A DNA stretch of 64,000 nucleotides, taken from Paucidesulfovibrio sp050251775 (GTDB lineage Bacteria > Desulfobacterota > Desulfovibrionia > Desulfovibrionales > Desulfovibrionaceae). The stretch lies in the NCBI GenBank assembly GCA_050251775.1, contig JBFWMD010000006.1:12465-76464 (forward strand), written 5' to 3'. Every line of letters begins with the position of its first letter. Within the stretch, counting starts at the first letter, position 1. Positions 25,236 through 34,001 of this stretch are shown here, one piece after another. Position numbers and translations under genes: made by a program. A model generated the notes under the pieces. That model was not told where the DNA came from. It worked only from the letters and a program-made list of their open reading frames with translations, and did no database searches.

Positions 25236-27143
25236 CTATGCAAAGGTCTTCAGCCACTGCTCGACGTAGAGCAGGGACCAGATGAACAGCCGCCGGTTTT
25301 CGCGGCCTTCGAGATGGTCGCTGACCAGTTCGCGCACGGCTTTCGGGTCCATGATCCCGTAGATGCGCGAGGCATTGTTGAAGACCACGGAGCGAACGTA
25401 GTCGATGCTTTCGCCCTTGAACCAGGAGGCGTCCGGGCCGGAAAAGCCCTGCTTGGCCCCGTTGCTCACGCTTTCGGGCACGAACTTGCCGAGCACGTTG
25501 CGCAGCAACAGCTTGCCGTTGCGGTGGCGTTTGAAATAGGTGATGTGCTTGCCGGGCAGGTTCTCGTCGATGCGGGGAGTCGGGCCTGGAGACTGGCCCG
25601 GTTCCATGCGCGGGCCAAGGGCCTCGTCGCCGAGTTTGAGCCGCACCGGTACGCGCATGGCGAAATCCACGAGATCGTTGTCCAGGAATGGCACCCGTAC
25701 TTCCAGGCCGTGGGCCATGGAAAGCTTGTCTTCCACGGTCAGCAACCCCTGCAAAAAGGTCTTGGCTTCGAGATAGAGCGAGTGGTTGACCCGCTCCGCC
25801 GCGGAACCAAAGGTCATTTCCCGACCCTTGAAGACATCCCGGAAGATGTCACGGGTCCAGACGCCCCGCACTTGGTTTTGTACCGGCGCAAAGACCTGGC
25901 GCAGCGAGGTGTTCGGCAGCAGCCGCTGCCAGTAAAGATAATAGCGGTCCACATACTCTTCCAGGCTCGTGCTTTCCGGGGCCTGGAAATAGCGCCAGGG
26001 ATAGCCCCCGAAAAGCTCGTCCCCGCCCGTGCCCGCCAGGGCCACCTTGCAGAAGCTCCCGGCCAGCTTGCAGGCGTAGAAATTTGGGTAGCTCTGGCCC
26101 ACGCGGGGCTCCTCGATGTGCCGCACCAGACTGGCCATGCAGCGTTCCATGTCTCCGGCCTTGAGCACCATTTCATAGTGTTCGGTCTTGAGTACGTAGG
26201 AAAGGTGTTCGGCCTGGGCGCGTTCATCAAAGCTCAGTTCGATGCCGGACGCGGAACTGAGGTCGAAACCGCAGGTGAAGCTTTTGATGAAGGGCAACTC
26301 GCTGGCGGCCATGGCCGTGATGGCCCCGGAGTCGATGCCGCCGCTGAGAAAGGCGCTGACCTCCACGTCGCTGACGAGCTGGCGTTTGACAGCCTGGCGG
26401 AAGAGGCTCTCGAACTCCTCTTCATATTCCGCCTGGGAGAGCGGCGTTTCCGGCTCGCGGAAGTCGTAGTCCCAGTACTGTTCGATGCGCACGTCCGTGG
26501 GTGCGGCCAGCCGGACCAAGGCGCGGCAGCCTGCGGGAAATCGCGTGACCCCGCGAAAGAAGGTGCGGTCCGTGAAGAGGTTCTGAAAGGTGAAATACTC
26601 GTAAACCGCTTCCAGGTCGAGGCTGCGCTCCACCCCCGGCACCTTGAGCAGGGCTTTGCTCTCCGAGGCAAAGGCCAGTGCGCCGTGCGCCTGGGCGTAA
26701 TAGAGCGGTTTGATGCCGTAGCGGTCGCGGGCCAGAAAAAGGCTCTGCCCGTGCTTGTCCCAGAGGGCCAGGGCGAACATGCCGTTGAAGCGTTCCACAC
26801 AGGCCGGGCCCCAGGCCGCGTAGGCGGCCAGGACCACTTCCGTGTCCGACGTGGTGCGGAACCCGTGGCCCAGGTTTTCCAGTTCGTGGCGTAGCTCGCG
26901 GAAATTGTAAATTTCGCCGTTGTAGACCAGGCTGAATCTCTGGTCCGGCGAAAGCATGGGCTGCGCGGAACGCTCGTCCAGGTCGAGGATGGACAGGCGG
27001 CGGTGACCCAGGCCCAGGCTGCCGTTCTGGTGGATGCCGGAGCCGTCCGGGCCTCTGTGGCCCAGTTCCAGCGTCATGGCTCGCAGCAGCGCCGGATCGA
27101 CACGGGAGCCGTCAGGCCCGAGAATGCCGCAAATGCCGCACAT
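25236..27143 (-). CDS. Asparagine-synthetase-type amidotransferase (copy 3)
   Basis: A 635-aa amidotransferase: Cys2 in MCGICGILGPDG, LSILDLDERSAQPM, VYNGEIYNFREL; synthetase loop AFLSGGIDSGAITAMAA and AGTGGDELFGGYPW. It may form an amide on a glycan carboxylate or a related acceptor. GGGAGG precedes the ATG. With copies 1 and 2 it makes three such enzymes within 8 kb, suggesting several distinct amidation steps. Confidence 0.9.
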   Translation of the reverse strand: MCGICGILGPDGSRVDPALLRAMTLELGHRGPDGSGIHQNGSLGLGHRRLSILDLDERSAQPMLSPDQRFSLVYNGEIYNFRELRHELENLGHGFRTTSDTEVVLAAYAAWGPACVERFNGMFALALWDKHGQSLFLARDRYGIKPLYYAQAHGALAFASESKALLKVPGVERSLDLEAVYEYFTFQNLFTDRTFFRGVTRFPAGCRALVRLAAPTDVRIEQYWDYDFREPETPLSQAEYEEEFESLFRQAVKRQLVSDVEVSAFLSGGIDSGAITAMAASELPFIKSFTCGFDLSSASGIELSFDERAQAEHLSYVLKTEHYEMVLKAGDMERCMASLVRHIEEPRVGQSYPNFYACKLAGSFCKVALAGTGGDELFGGYPWRYFQAPESTSLEEYVDRYYLYWQRLLPNTSLRQVFAPVQNQVRGVWTRDIFRDVFKGREMTFGSAAERVNHSLYLEAKTFLQGLLTVEDKLSMAHGLEVRVPFLDNDLVDFAMRVPVRLKLGDEALGPRMEPGQSPGPTPRIDENLPGKHITYFKRHRNGKLLLRNVLGKFVPESVSNGAKQGFSGPDASWFKGESIDYVRSVVFNNASRIYGIMDPKAVRELVSDHLEGRENRRLFIWSLLYVEQWLKTFA

Positions 27144-27163
27144 GTCCGCCTCCCTGTCTCCAG

Positions 27164-28372
27164 TTACTTGTTGATTCGGCCATTGTTCCCGCCACTCATT
27201 GCTTTGCGGCCTCTATTGCCCAGGCGAGCCAGCATGGAGCAGACCGCGTCCACAGCTGGGACGATGACTTCCTCTTCCAACCACTGCCGCCCTTTCGCGC
27301 CCAGCGTTGCAACGGCTTCAGGCCGTGTGGCGCAGGCGTCGAGCTGCTCAGCCACTTCCGTTTCGTTCCCGGCCGGAAGCAGCGGGAAGAGCTTCCTGTT
27401 CGGATAGAGCGTGTCGTCGCGCCGGGCCAGCACAGGCCGGGACATGGCCAGGGACTCGAAGAGCCCTCCCCCGGTGATCCAGCTGTAGCGGAATTCCAGA
27501 GCAGCCACGTCCGCCAGGCTGAGCAGGGGCATGATCTCCTTGCGCTGCATGGCCGGCAGCCAGCAGATCCGGTCACCAAGGCCGAGGTCGCGGGCCAGTT
27601 CCTTGCTCGCGGCCACATCTGGTCCGAATTCAAAGGCGGCCAAACCGGCGTCCCCGCCATAATCATGCACGTATCGCGCCAAGCCCCGCAGGAGCACGTC
27701 GTTGCCCTTGTGGTCGTTGACCAGGGCCGGGCTGGCCCAGCACTGGCGCACGTGCTGAAAAACGAGCAGGCCGTGCTGCTCCCGCAGGCTGGCCAGGGCC
27801 CTGCTGGCCGTGCCGGGCGTCCAGAACAGGGCCATGCGCTCCGGGGAGTATTCCGGCAGGTAGAGCAGCGGAATGGGATGCGCAACCCGCTCCCCTGTTG
27901 GATCAATGGCGCTCCAGTAGCGTTCCCTGTCCGGGTTGGTAAACGGGGCCATGATGAACGCGGCCTCGTGGATGGCGGCGCGTTGGGCGCGGGCCAGTGG
28001 CGTGGGTTCGCCACGTTCGTCCGTGTAAAAGGCCACTTCGTAGTAATCGCTGCCGTGGGGGCAGAAGATGTCCAAGCGTCGGCCTGCCTTGTGCAGAAAG
28101 GCGGGTGCGTAGTTGCAGCCGATGACGGCGTCGAATCCGGCAAGGTCACGGGCGATCCGTGCGGGCTCCGTCTTGGCGAAATCCGGCTCGGACCCCCAGC
28201 CCAGGCGGTGCATATAGGCTTCGTGCTTCCGGCCATAGGTGTCGGCCTCGGGCAGGTAATGGGCATGCTCGTGGGAGAGCAGCAGCAGATGCGCGTCCAG
28301 ACCTCGGTCGCGCAGATAGCGCACCAGACAGAACATATTGTTGTTCATGTTTCCGAGGCAGGCCACGCGCAT
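27164..28372 (-). CDS. Glycosyltransferase-like protein, GT-B fold
   Basis: A 402-aa protein starting MRVACLGNMNNNMFCLVRYL, a GT-B N-terminal domain, with FCPHGSDYYEVAFYTDE and a C-terminal domain containing WLPAMQRKEIMPLLSLADVA and GGGLFESLAMSRPVLARRDD, which fits the donor-site helix. Sugar specificity unknown. The ribosome site GGGGAGG is somewhat far (11 bases) from the ATG. Seven bases separate it from the radical SAM gene upstream. Confidence 0.75.
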   Translation of the reverse strand: MRVACLGNMNNNMFCLVRYLRDRGLDAHLLLLSHEHAHYLPEADTYGRKHEAYMHRLGWGSEPDFAKTEPARIARDLAGFDAVIGCNYAPAFLHKAGRRLDIFCPHGSDYYEVAFYTDERGEPTPLARAQRAAIHEAAFIMAPFTNPDRERYWSAIDPTGERVAHPIPLLYLPEYSPERMALFWTPGTASRALASLREQHGLLVFQHVRQCWASPALVNDHKGNDVLLRGLARYVHDYGGDAGLAAFEFGPDVAASKELARDLGLGDRICWLPAMQRKEIMPLLSLADVAALEFRYSWITGGGLFESLAMSRPVLARRDDTLYPNRKLFPLLPAGNETEVAEQLDACATRPEAVATLGAKGRQWLEEEVIVPAVDAVCSMLARLGNRGRKAMSGGNNGRINK

Positions 28373-28379
28373 CTTCGGA

Positions 28380-29480
28380 TCAACCTCCCCGCTGCTTGCC
28401 CGCAGGGGTCAAAAAATCGGCGATTCGCAGGGGCGCGGGCCGCCAGCTGCCGTCGGGATTATGTTCCCAGATGTTGGTGTAGTCGTTCCAGCTGATGCAG
28501 TTTTTGCAAACAGGCAGATCGTCGATGTCAAGGCGCAGATGCTTCTGCCGGAAGGCCTGAAAGGTTTTGCCCCGCCAGATTTCCGCCAGGCTGGCGTCGT
28601 TGATGTTCCCGAAGTTGGTCAGCCAGGTGGATTCATGCCAGTGGAAACCGTAGCAGGGCAGGACCTCGCCCTTGGAATTCAAGGCCGTGGAGTACCAGGG
28701 CTGCATGCAGGGCCGCCGGGGGGCGCTGGGTGTGAAGTCGTACATGGGGGTCATGCCCTTGATGTCCATGGAGCGCTTGAGCAGCGGGCGCACAAAAGCC
28801 CTGTCCACCAGGGGGGACCAGCGGTCCAGGAAGCGCTGCGTGGTCTGTGCGGTTTCCTTTGATTCCAGAATGAAGGTCTGGATGAAGGGTTTGCGCAGGC
28901 CGTGCTCGCGCTTGAGCCGGCAGGCCCGTTCCAGATTCTCGCTGACGCGTGCAAAGGTGCTGGTACCGGTGATGAATTCGTGGTCATGGTCATTCTCCGC
29001 AAAGAAGCTGACCTGGAGGTTGTCCAGCCCGGCCCTGGCCAAGGCCAGAAAGGTCTTTTCGTCCAGGAGTACGCCGTTGGTGGAGACGATGGTGTTCACC
29101 AGAGGGCGTTCGCGTTTCATGTAGGCCACGAATTCCGGAAGCTTGCCGAATTCCAAGGTCTCGCCCACGGCGGAGATGTCAAAGCTGTGGTACGGGTCGT
29201 TGGGAATGGAAAGGACAATGTGCTTCAGCGTCTCGAAGTCCATTTCCGACTTTTCGCGGTAGTGTTCGCGCACGTCCGCTTCCGAATACAGGCACATGCG
29301 GCATTTGTAGAAACAGGTTTTTTCGTTGAAGGAAAGATTGACCACGCGGGGCAGCCGCTCGTTGTAGAGAAAAAGTTTCTGTCCGGCCATGGTCGGCAGC
29401 AGGAAGTTCCTGGCCAGGCTTTTGACGGATCGAGTGGTACGCAGCTTGTGGGCCAGTCCGCCGAGGTTCATGTAGGACAT
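28380..29480 (-). CDS. Radical SAM/SPASM protein A
   Basis: A 366-aa radical SAM enzyme. The iron-sulfur motif CxxxCxxC is CFYKCRMC (Cys56, Cys60, Cys63). A C-terminal SPASM-type cluster region is suggested by CMQPWYSTALNSKGEVLPCY and later VCKNC. Such proteins generate a 5'-deoxyadenosyl radical; substrates range from peptides to sugars. It overlaps the upstream methyltransferase by one base (TGATG). Role inferred only from the surface-modification context. Confidence 0.88.
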   Translation of the reverse strand: MSYMNLGGLAHKLRTTRSVKSLARNFLLPTMAGQKLFLYNERLPRVVNLSFNEKTCFYKCRMCLYSEADVREHYREKSEMDFETLKHIVLSIPNDPYHSFDISAVGETLEFGKLPEFVAYMKRERPLVNTIVSTNGVLLDEKTFLALARAGLDNLQVSFFAENDHDHEFITGTSTFARVSENLERACRLKREHGLRKPFIQTFILESKETAQTTQRFLDRWSPLVDRAFVRPLLKRSMDIKGMTPMYDFTPSAPRRPCMQPWYSTALNSKGEVLPCYGFHWHESTWLTNFGNINDASLAEIWRGKTFQAFRQKHLRLDIDDLPVCKNCISWNDYTNIWEHNPDGSWRPAPLRIADFLTPAGKQRGG

Positions 29481-30277
29481 CAGGCGCTCCTTTTTTCCGC
29501 GAGTACTTCGTAGCAGCCGGGCAGGCCCAGGTACTCGGATTTGAAGAAGGGTTTCGGCTCGATTTCGCCGGGGCGCAGGTTCACGCTCCCTTCGGCGGCC
29601 AGGGCGAGCACGTCGAAGCCCAGGCGTTCCAATTGGGCGCGGGCCTCGCCCTGGGTGATCAGAATCTGTCCGCCCTGGGGGGGCGTACCGTGTTTTTCGT
29701 ATTCCAGCGTGTTCCGAAACGTGTTTGCCGCAGCCTCGCGTGGGTCAAAATCGCTGCTGCGGTGGGGCCGCTCCCGCCACATATTCAGAATGTAGCCGAT
29801 CTCGTTGGCCGAGAAATAGAGCCTGCCGCCGGGCCGGAGCACCCGTGCGAACTCGGCCAGGGACTGTTTCCAGGCCGTGCAGAAGAGCGTGCCGTAGCAG
29901 AACACACCGTCCACGCTTGCGCTTTCCACGGGCAGAGCGTCCAGGCCTCCCTGCAACGCATTGGCCCGGACCGCATGACCCGCGACACTCGCAGCGGCAA
30001 AGGCAGCATTGGCCACCCGGACCCGCAACAGCGAGACATCCACGCCCACCACTGCCGCACCGAGCACGGCAAGGCAGAGCGACCACTGGCCGAACCCGCA
30101 GCCCGCGTCGAGCAAGCGCTCGCAGCGGTCCAGGCCCACGGCCCGGAGGCGGTCGGCGTAGGTTTCGGCCCCGGAGCCGTAGACCCGCTCAATGAAGCGG
30201 CGGTCGTTTTCACCCAGTTCAGGAGCGAAGTCGCGCAGCAGCTGTGTGCGGATTTGGTCAAATAGCCGTTGATTCAC
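29480..30277 (-). CDS. Class I SAM-dependent methyltransferase
   Basis: A 265-aa methyltransferase: motif I LLDAGCGFGQWSLCL, motif II VVGVDVSLLRV, LRPGGRLYFSANEIGY after the catalytic strand. Substrate unknown; O- or C-methylation of a sugar is plausible. Coupled by one-base overlap to radical SAM protein A and by ATGA to the deacetylase-like gene upstream, so all three are probably made together. Confidence 0.87.
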   Translation of the reverse strand: MNQRLFDQIRTQLLRDFAPELGENDRRFIERVYGSGAETYADRLRAVGLDRCERLLDAGCGFGQWSLCLAVLGAAVVGVDVSLLRVRVANAAFAAASVAGHAVRANALQGGLDALPVESASVDGVFCYGTLFCTAWKQSLAEFARVLRPGGRLYFSANEIGYILNMWRERPHRSSDFDPREAAANTFRNTLEYEKHGTPPQGGQILITQGEARAQLERLGFDVLALAAEGSVNLRPGEIEPKPFFKSEYLGLPGCYEVLAEKRSA

Positions 30278-30942
30278 GAGGCGAGCTCCTGGATGGCGTG
30301 TGAAACAGTTGCAAAGCAGAATTCCCCGGCGCGGTCCAGAATATCCTCCAGGGCGTTGCGAACCCCGTATTCGCGCTCGTTGCGGTGTTTTTTCAGGTGC
30401 TCCGGGTCGAGGTAACCCGGTTTGGCCTGGGCATACTGCTCCGGGGCGCAGGTATTCAGATAGAGATGGATCGGGTGAAAATTGTAGAGCAGCATTCCGG
30501 GTCCGTCCGCTGCAGCCGTGTCCATGTCGGGCCGTATTCCATTCAGGAAGAGCAGGTTGTCGCCCCAGTGGATGGGCGCGTCCGGCAGCTCCGTGTCCCA
30601 GCGACCCGGTCCGCGTGCCCCGACGTCATGGTGCGCGGAGATCCACTGCATCCCGGCGGATCGGAGGATGCCAGCGTCCAGCTCCGGTGGCATGGCCAGC
30701 CGGTGGGGCCGCAGACCCGCTGCATCGGGGAAGCGCCAGGCCAGTCTCGCCAGTTCCCGGAGCGGGTCGCGGTCCGTGAAGTTGGGATGCAGCGCCACTT
30801 CGCGGTGTGCAGCGGGCTCCACGTCCTGATCGTCCGTGGCGAAGAAGGTGAACGGCACGCCGGATTGCTCCAGGATGTCCAGGGCAAAGAACGTCACCTC
30901 GGGGTGTGCCCAGTCGCTGTCTACAGTCAGGCAAATGTACAT
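30274..30942 (-). CDS. Polysaccharide deacetylase-like protein (WbmS type)
   Basis: A 222-aa protein resembling the WbmS branch of the carbohydrate-esterase/deacetylase superfamily: N-terminal TVDSDWAHPEVTFFALDIL with the metal-binding Asp pair, GVPFTFFATDD, EVALHPNF with the His, and a C-terminal MLLYNFHPIHLYLN. It probably removes an acyl group from a sugar intermediate or the finished glycan. No signal peptide, so it acts in the cytoplasm. Six bases separate its start from the next gene's stop. Confidence 0.75.
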   Translation of the reverse strand: MYICLTVDSDWAHPEVTFFALDILEQSGVPFTFFATDDQDVEPAAHREVALHPNFTDRDPLRELARLAWRFPDAAGLRPHRLAMPPELDAGILRSAGMQWISAHHDVGARGPGRWDTELPDAPIHWGDNLLFLNGIRPDMDTAAADGPGMLLYNFHPIHLYLNTCAPEQYAQAKPGYLDPEHLKKHRNEREYGVRNALEDILDRAGEFCFATVSHAIQELAS

Positions 30943-30948
30943 GTTCGC

Positions 30949-31593
30949 TCACTCTTCCGGGAAATATGGCGCGCAGCAGTGTCCGCCGTCGGCCATGCGC
31001 CGGAGCGTGGCCGTGGGGTTGTCGTCAGAGATCTTTTCCTTGACCACCAGCGTGGTCACCGGGGCCGTGCTGTATTGCTGAAAGATCAGGTCATGGCCCA
31101 TGCACAGGCCAAAAGCCACGTTCAGGTCAGCGCCCCAGTCGTTGAGCAGCAGGGCCTGGCCCAGGGGATTGCAGAGCGTCCAGTCCGAATCCCTGGCAAT
31201 GGCGATGTCCGCGAATTTGTTCCCGCCGACCTTGCAGGAAAAGCAGACGGACTCGAAGCCGAACCCGGCCAAAATCTTTTTCGTGGCATGCATCAGCGGC
31301 AGATAGCGCGCGCATCCGGCCAGCCCGATGCGCCGGAAGCCCGCCGAGCGGCTGAATTCCATGATGTGTTCCAGGCGGGAGCGGCTTGCGCCGCCGTGGC
31401 CCACGAGCCGGGCAAAGGCCAGCCAGTGGCGTCGGGCCGTGCTGCCTGCGCGTAGATATTCCTCCCGGGCGCGGACCATGACGGCCTCGGCCTGCTTGCC
31501 CGGACAGGAAGCCGGAGTGCGCTCCGGGGCGCAGAGCGTGGCGCAGTCCATGGGGCAGACGCAGCCTGCGGATTGTTTGCGCTGGTCGGACAT
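30949..31593 (-). CDS. DUF1847-like metal-binding protein
   Basis: A 214-aa Cys-rich protein. The N-terminus has CVCPMDCATLC and a further Cys, and later segments are RRIGLAGCARYLP, FSCKVGG and GLCMGHDLIF, all consistent with DUF1847, a putative metal-binding family of unknown role. Its start is supported by AGGAGG seven bases upstream. It lies two bases from the stop of radical SAM protein B, suggesting an accessory role for that enzyme, such as electron transfer or cluster supply (inference). Confidence 0.7.
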   Translation of the reverse strand: MSDQRKQSAGCVCPMDCATLCAPERTPASCPGKQAEAVMVRAREEYLRAGSTARRHWLAFARLVGHGGASRSRLEHIMEFSRSAGFRRIGLAGCARYLPLMHATKKILAGFGFESVCFSCKVGGNKFADIAIARDSDWTLCNPLGQALLLNDWGADLNVAFGLCMGHDLIFQQYSTAPVTTLVVKEKISDDNPTATLRRMADGGHCCAPYFPEE

Positions 31594-31595
31594 GC

Positions 31596-32780
31596 TCAGC
31601 CCTCCTGGGCCTTTGCGGCCCGCGCCCGGAGCAGGGCTTCGCCGCGCTCGCGCAGTTCGTCGAGCCAGGCCTGCCGGTTCTGCTTCAGGTAGCGCCAGCG
31701 CTCCATGACTTCCTCGTGGCGCTCCCTGGACAGGGAGACGCGCTTGACCGCCGCGCTGAGGTACTGCTCCATGCGGCCCACCTCGGAATAATAGTCCTTG
31801 GGAATGTGGTAGCTGGGATCCCAGATGATAGAGCAGTCCTTGCAGTGCAGGCCGCATTCGGAAATGGCGTCGAAGTCGCGTTCGCGCATGTTCTTGCGGA
31901 AGCGTTCCATCTCCGCGCCGCGCCAGGCGTCGAGCACGCCCTGTTCCCGCACGTTGCCGAGCAGGTAGCGGCCATTGACGTCATAGATGCAGGCGACCAT
32001 GTCGCCGTTCCAGTTGATGCCCGTGACATCCCAGGGCACGTTGCAGGAGGGCCACTCGCTGTGGGGGATGTCCGCTGTGCGGACCCGGACGCCGTTGGAG
32101 CCTTCAAGATCCCCGGTGAAATTGTGCATGGGGTAGATGGCCACGTGGCCCACGGGCAGCCGGGAGAACATCTCCTCAAAGAGTTCGGCCTCGTCCCAGT
32201 TGCTGTCCTGGCGCAGGAAAATGGCGTCGCAGGCATAGGCTTCATGGTCCGCGCCCTCGCCCCAGGCTTCGAGATAGTCCAGGAACACGTCGAGCATGGC
32301 CCAGAAATCCTTGCCGTTCTTGATGGCCTTGTAGGTCGGGGCCGTGGCCGCGTCGATGGACACACCGAGGTAGAAATTGGTGCCCAGTCGGGGAATGTCC
32401 TTTTTTTTGACCGCGCCGAAATTGGAGTTCATCTGCACGAACAACCCTTTATCATTGGCATAGTCGAGCATGTCATAGATGCGCGGGTGCAGGGTCGGCT
32501 CCCCGGTCTTGTAGAGGTTCACGGTCAGCTCGCGCCAGTGGGGGGCTAGTTCGTCGATGATGGCGGTGTAGAGGTCGAAGTCCATGAAGCCGTGCTGCCG
32601 GGTCATGACCGTGTGCGACGGACAGTGGATACAGCGGTAATTGCAGTTGTTGGTGACCTCGATGAAGACGCGGCGCGGTACAAAGTCTGCGGAAGTTCTG
32701 CCCGTGAGCGTGGATTCGATGTAGCGTAGCCGGTTCTGCTGGGTCATGAGTTCTTTTTCGACAAAGTCATTTTTGCGCAT
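31596..32780 (-). CDS. Radical SAM/SPASM protein B
   Basis: A 394-aa radical SAM protein with FIEVTNNCNYRCIHC (Cys46, Cys50, Cys53), then GEPTLHP, and a C-terminal Cys-rich SPASM-like region (CNVPWDVTGINWNGDMVACI, CGLHCKDCS). The C-terminus is a charged helix rich in Arg/Glu. GAGGAG precedes the ATG. It follows the ATP-grasp ligase by three bases and precedes the DUF1847 protein by two; the trio may act on one substrate. Confidence 0.88.
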   Translation of the reverse strand: MRKNDFVEKELMTQQNRLRYIESTLTGRTSADFVPRRVFIEVTNNCNYRCIHCPSHTVMTRQHGFMDFDLYTAIIDELAPHWRELTVNLYKTGEPTLHPRIYDMLDYANDKGLFVQMNSNFGAVKKKDIPRLGTNFYLGVSIDAATAPTYKAIKNGKDFWAMLDVFLDYLEAWGEGADHEAYACDAIFLRQDSNWDEAELFEEMFSRLPVGHVAIYPMHNFTGDLEGSNGVRVRTADIPHSEWPSCNVPWDVTGINWNGDMVACIYDVNGRYLLGNVREQGVLDAWRGAEMERFRKNMRERDFDAISECGLHCKDCSIIWDPSYHIPKDYYSEVGRMEQYLSAAVKRVSLSRERHEEVMERWRYLKQNRQAWLDELRERGEALLRARAAKAQEG

Positions 32781-32783
32781 CTG

Positions 32784-34001
32784 CTACTCCTCTGCGTATT
32801 GAAAATCGAGCATGGCCTGGGCGCGGTGCGCAAGTTCCAGAGCCTCGTTTCGGTTGTTTCCGGCAGCCACGATAAAGCCGGAGCGGTCCGGCCCGGTGCG
32901 GACCAGGGGCACGGTGTCGCCCGCTTTGACGAAAAGTCCCGCGTCCAGCACGCCCGGCAGGTCGAGCACCTGTTCCAGGCCGCGCACGGCAACGAGCCTG
33001 CCCGGCGGCGGGGTCAGAAATTTGTAGACGCAGCCCTGTTCCTGTCCCGGAGCAGGGGGCATGGGGCCGCCCCTGAGCAGCAGCCGGACATGGTCCTGAA
33101 GATATTTTCTGCCCGTGACCTGGGGCAGGATGTGACTGGCGGTGTGTCCGCCGCCGAAACGCGCTCCGAGTTCAAAGAGCCTCGGCCCGTCAGCGGTCAA
33201 GCACAGCTCCACATGGGCGGCGAAGGTCTTCAGGCCCAGGGCCAGGGCTCCCTGGATCGCGGCACGCTCCGCCTCCCGGCGCTGCTCTCCGGCAAGGGCC
33301 GTGGGGTAGATCACGTCCGTATCGACCCGGTGGGGGTAGGGTGTTTTGCGCTTGTCACCGATGCAGAGCACCTGGACCTCGCCGTTGCAGCCGATGAGTT
33401 CAAGGCTGTGTTCGGAGCCCTGCACGCATTCCTCAATGAGCACGCGTTTGTCCGGATAAAAGCTCCGGGCGTACTCCACGGCTTCGGCCAGATCTCCGCC
33501 CGCGATTTTGTCGGCATGAACACAAACAACGCCCCGGCTAGCCCCGCCCCTGCTTTCCGCTGGCTTGACGACCAGTTGTCCATTACCAGGCAGCTGGGCC
33601 ATGCTGGCCGGAATGGGATCCGTCGGCGAGAGCAGCGCAAAATGGGGCTGCGGCGCTCCGGCCTTGCGCCAGGCCTGGCGCATGAGCAGCTTGTCCGTGG
33701 CCAGGAATGCGGCCTGAACGCCGATGCCGCGAAGATTCAAAGCCTCGGACACCGCAGCGGCCGTACGCACACCGTAGTCGTTGAGCGCCACCACCGCGCT
33801 CACGCCTTCCCGCTCCGCAAGGTGCAGTGTGGCGTCGACATCGGTGATGTCCACGGCGTGAAAGACGTGGGCCTGGCCAGCGGCAAAGGCCTTTGGATTG
33901 CCGTCCGTGACCACGACGCGCAGACCCATCTCCGCAATCTGCCGGATGGAGCCCGCGTAATAGCGCGACGCGCCGAGGACCAGGACGCTTTCAGGAGGCA
34001 T
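32784..34001 (-). CDS. ATP-grasp ligase
   Basis: A 405-aa protein of the carbamoyl-phosphate-synthetase/biotin-carboxylase-like ATP-grasp group: N-terminal Rossmann VLVLGASRYYAGSIRQIAEM, ATP-binding QLVVKPAESRGGASRGV, EECVQGSEHSLELI, and FELGARFGGGHTASHILPQ with the metal-binding residues. It should activate a carboxylate and join it to an amine. GAGGGG precedes the ATG, and its start overlaps the aldolase fusion gene by 11 bp. Substrates unknown. Confidence 0.87.
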   Translation of the reverse strand: MPPESVLVLGASRYYAGSIRQIAEMGLRVVVTDGNPKAFAAGQAHVFHAVDITDVDATLHLAEREGVSAVVALNDYGVRTAAAVSEALNLRGIGVQAAFLATDKLLMRQAWRKAGAPQPHFALLSPTDPIPASMAQLPGNGQLVVKPAESRGGASRGVVCVHADKIAGGDLAEAVEYARSFYPDKRVLIEECVQGSEHSLELIGCNGEVQVLCIGDKRKTPYPHRVDTDVIYPTALAGEQRREAERAAIQGALALGLKTFAAHVELCLTADGPRLFELGARFGGGHTASHILPQVTGRKYLQDHVRLLLRGGPMPPAPGQEQGCVYKFLTPPPGRLVAVRGLEQVLDLPGVLDAGLFVKAGDTVPLVRTGPDRSGFIVAAGNNRNEALELAHRAQAMLDFQYAEE

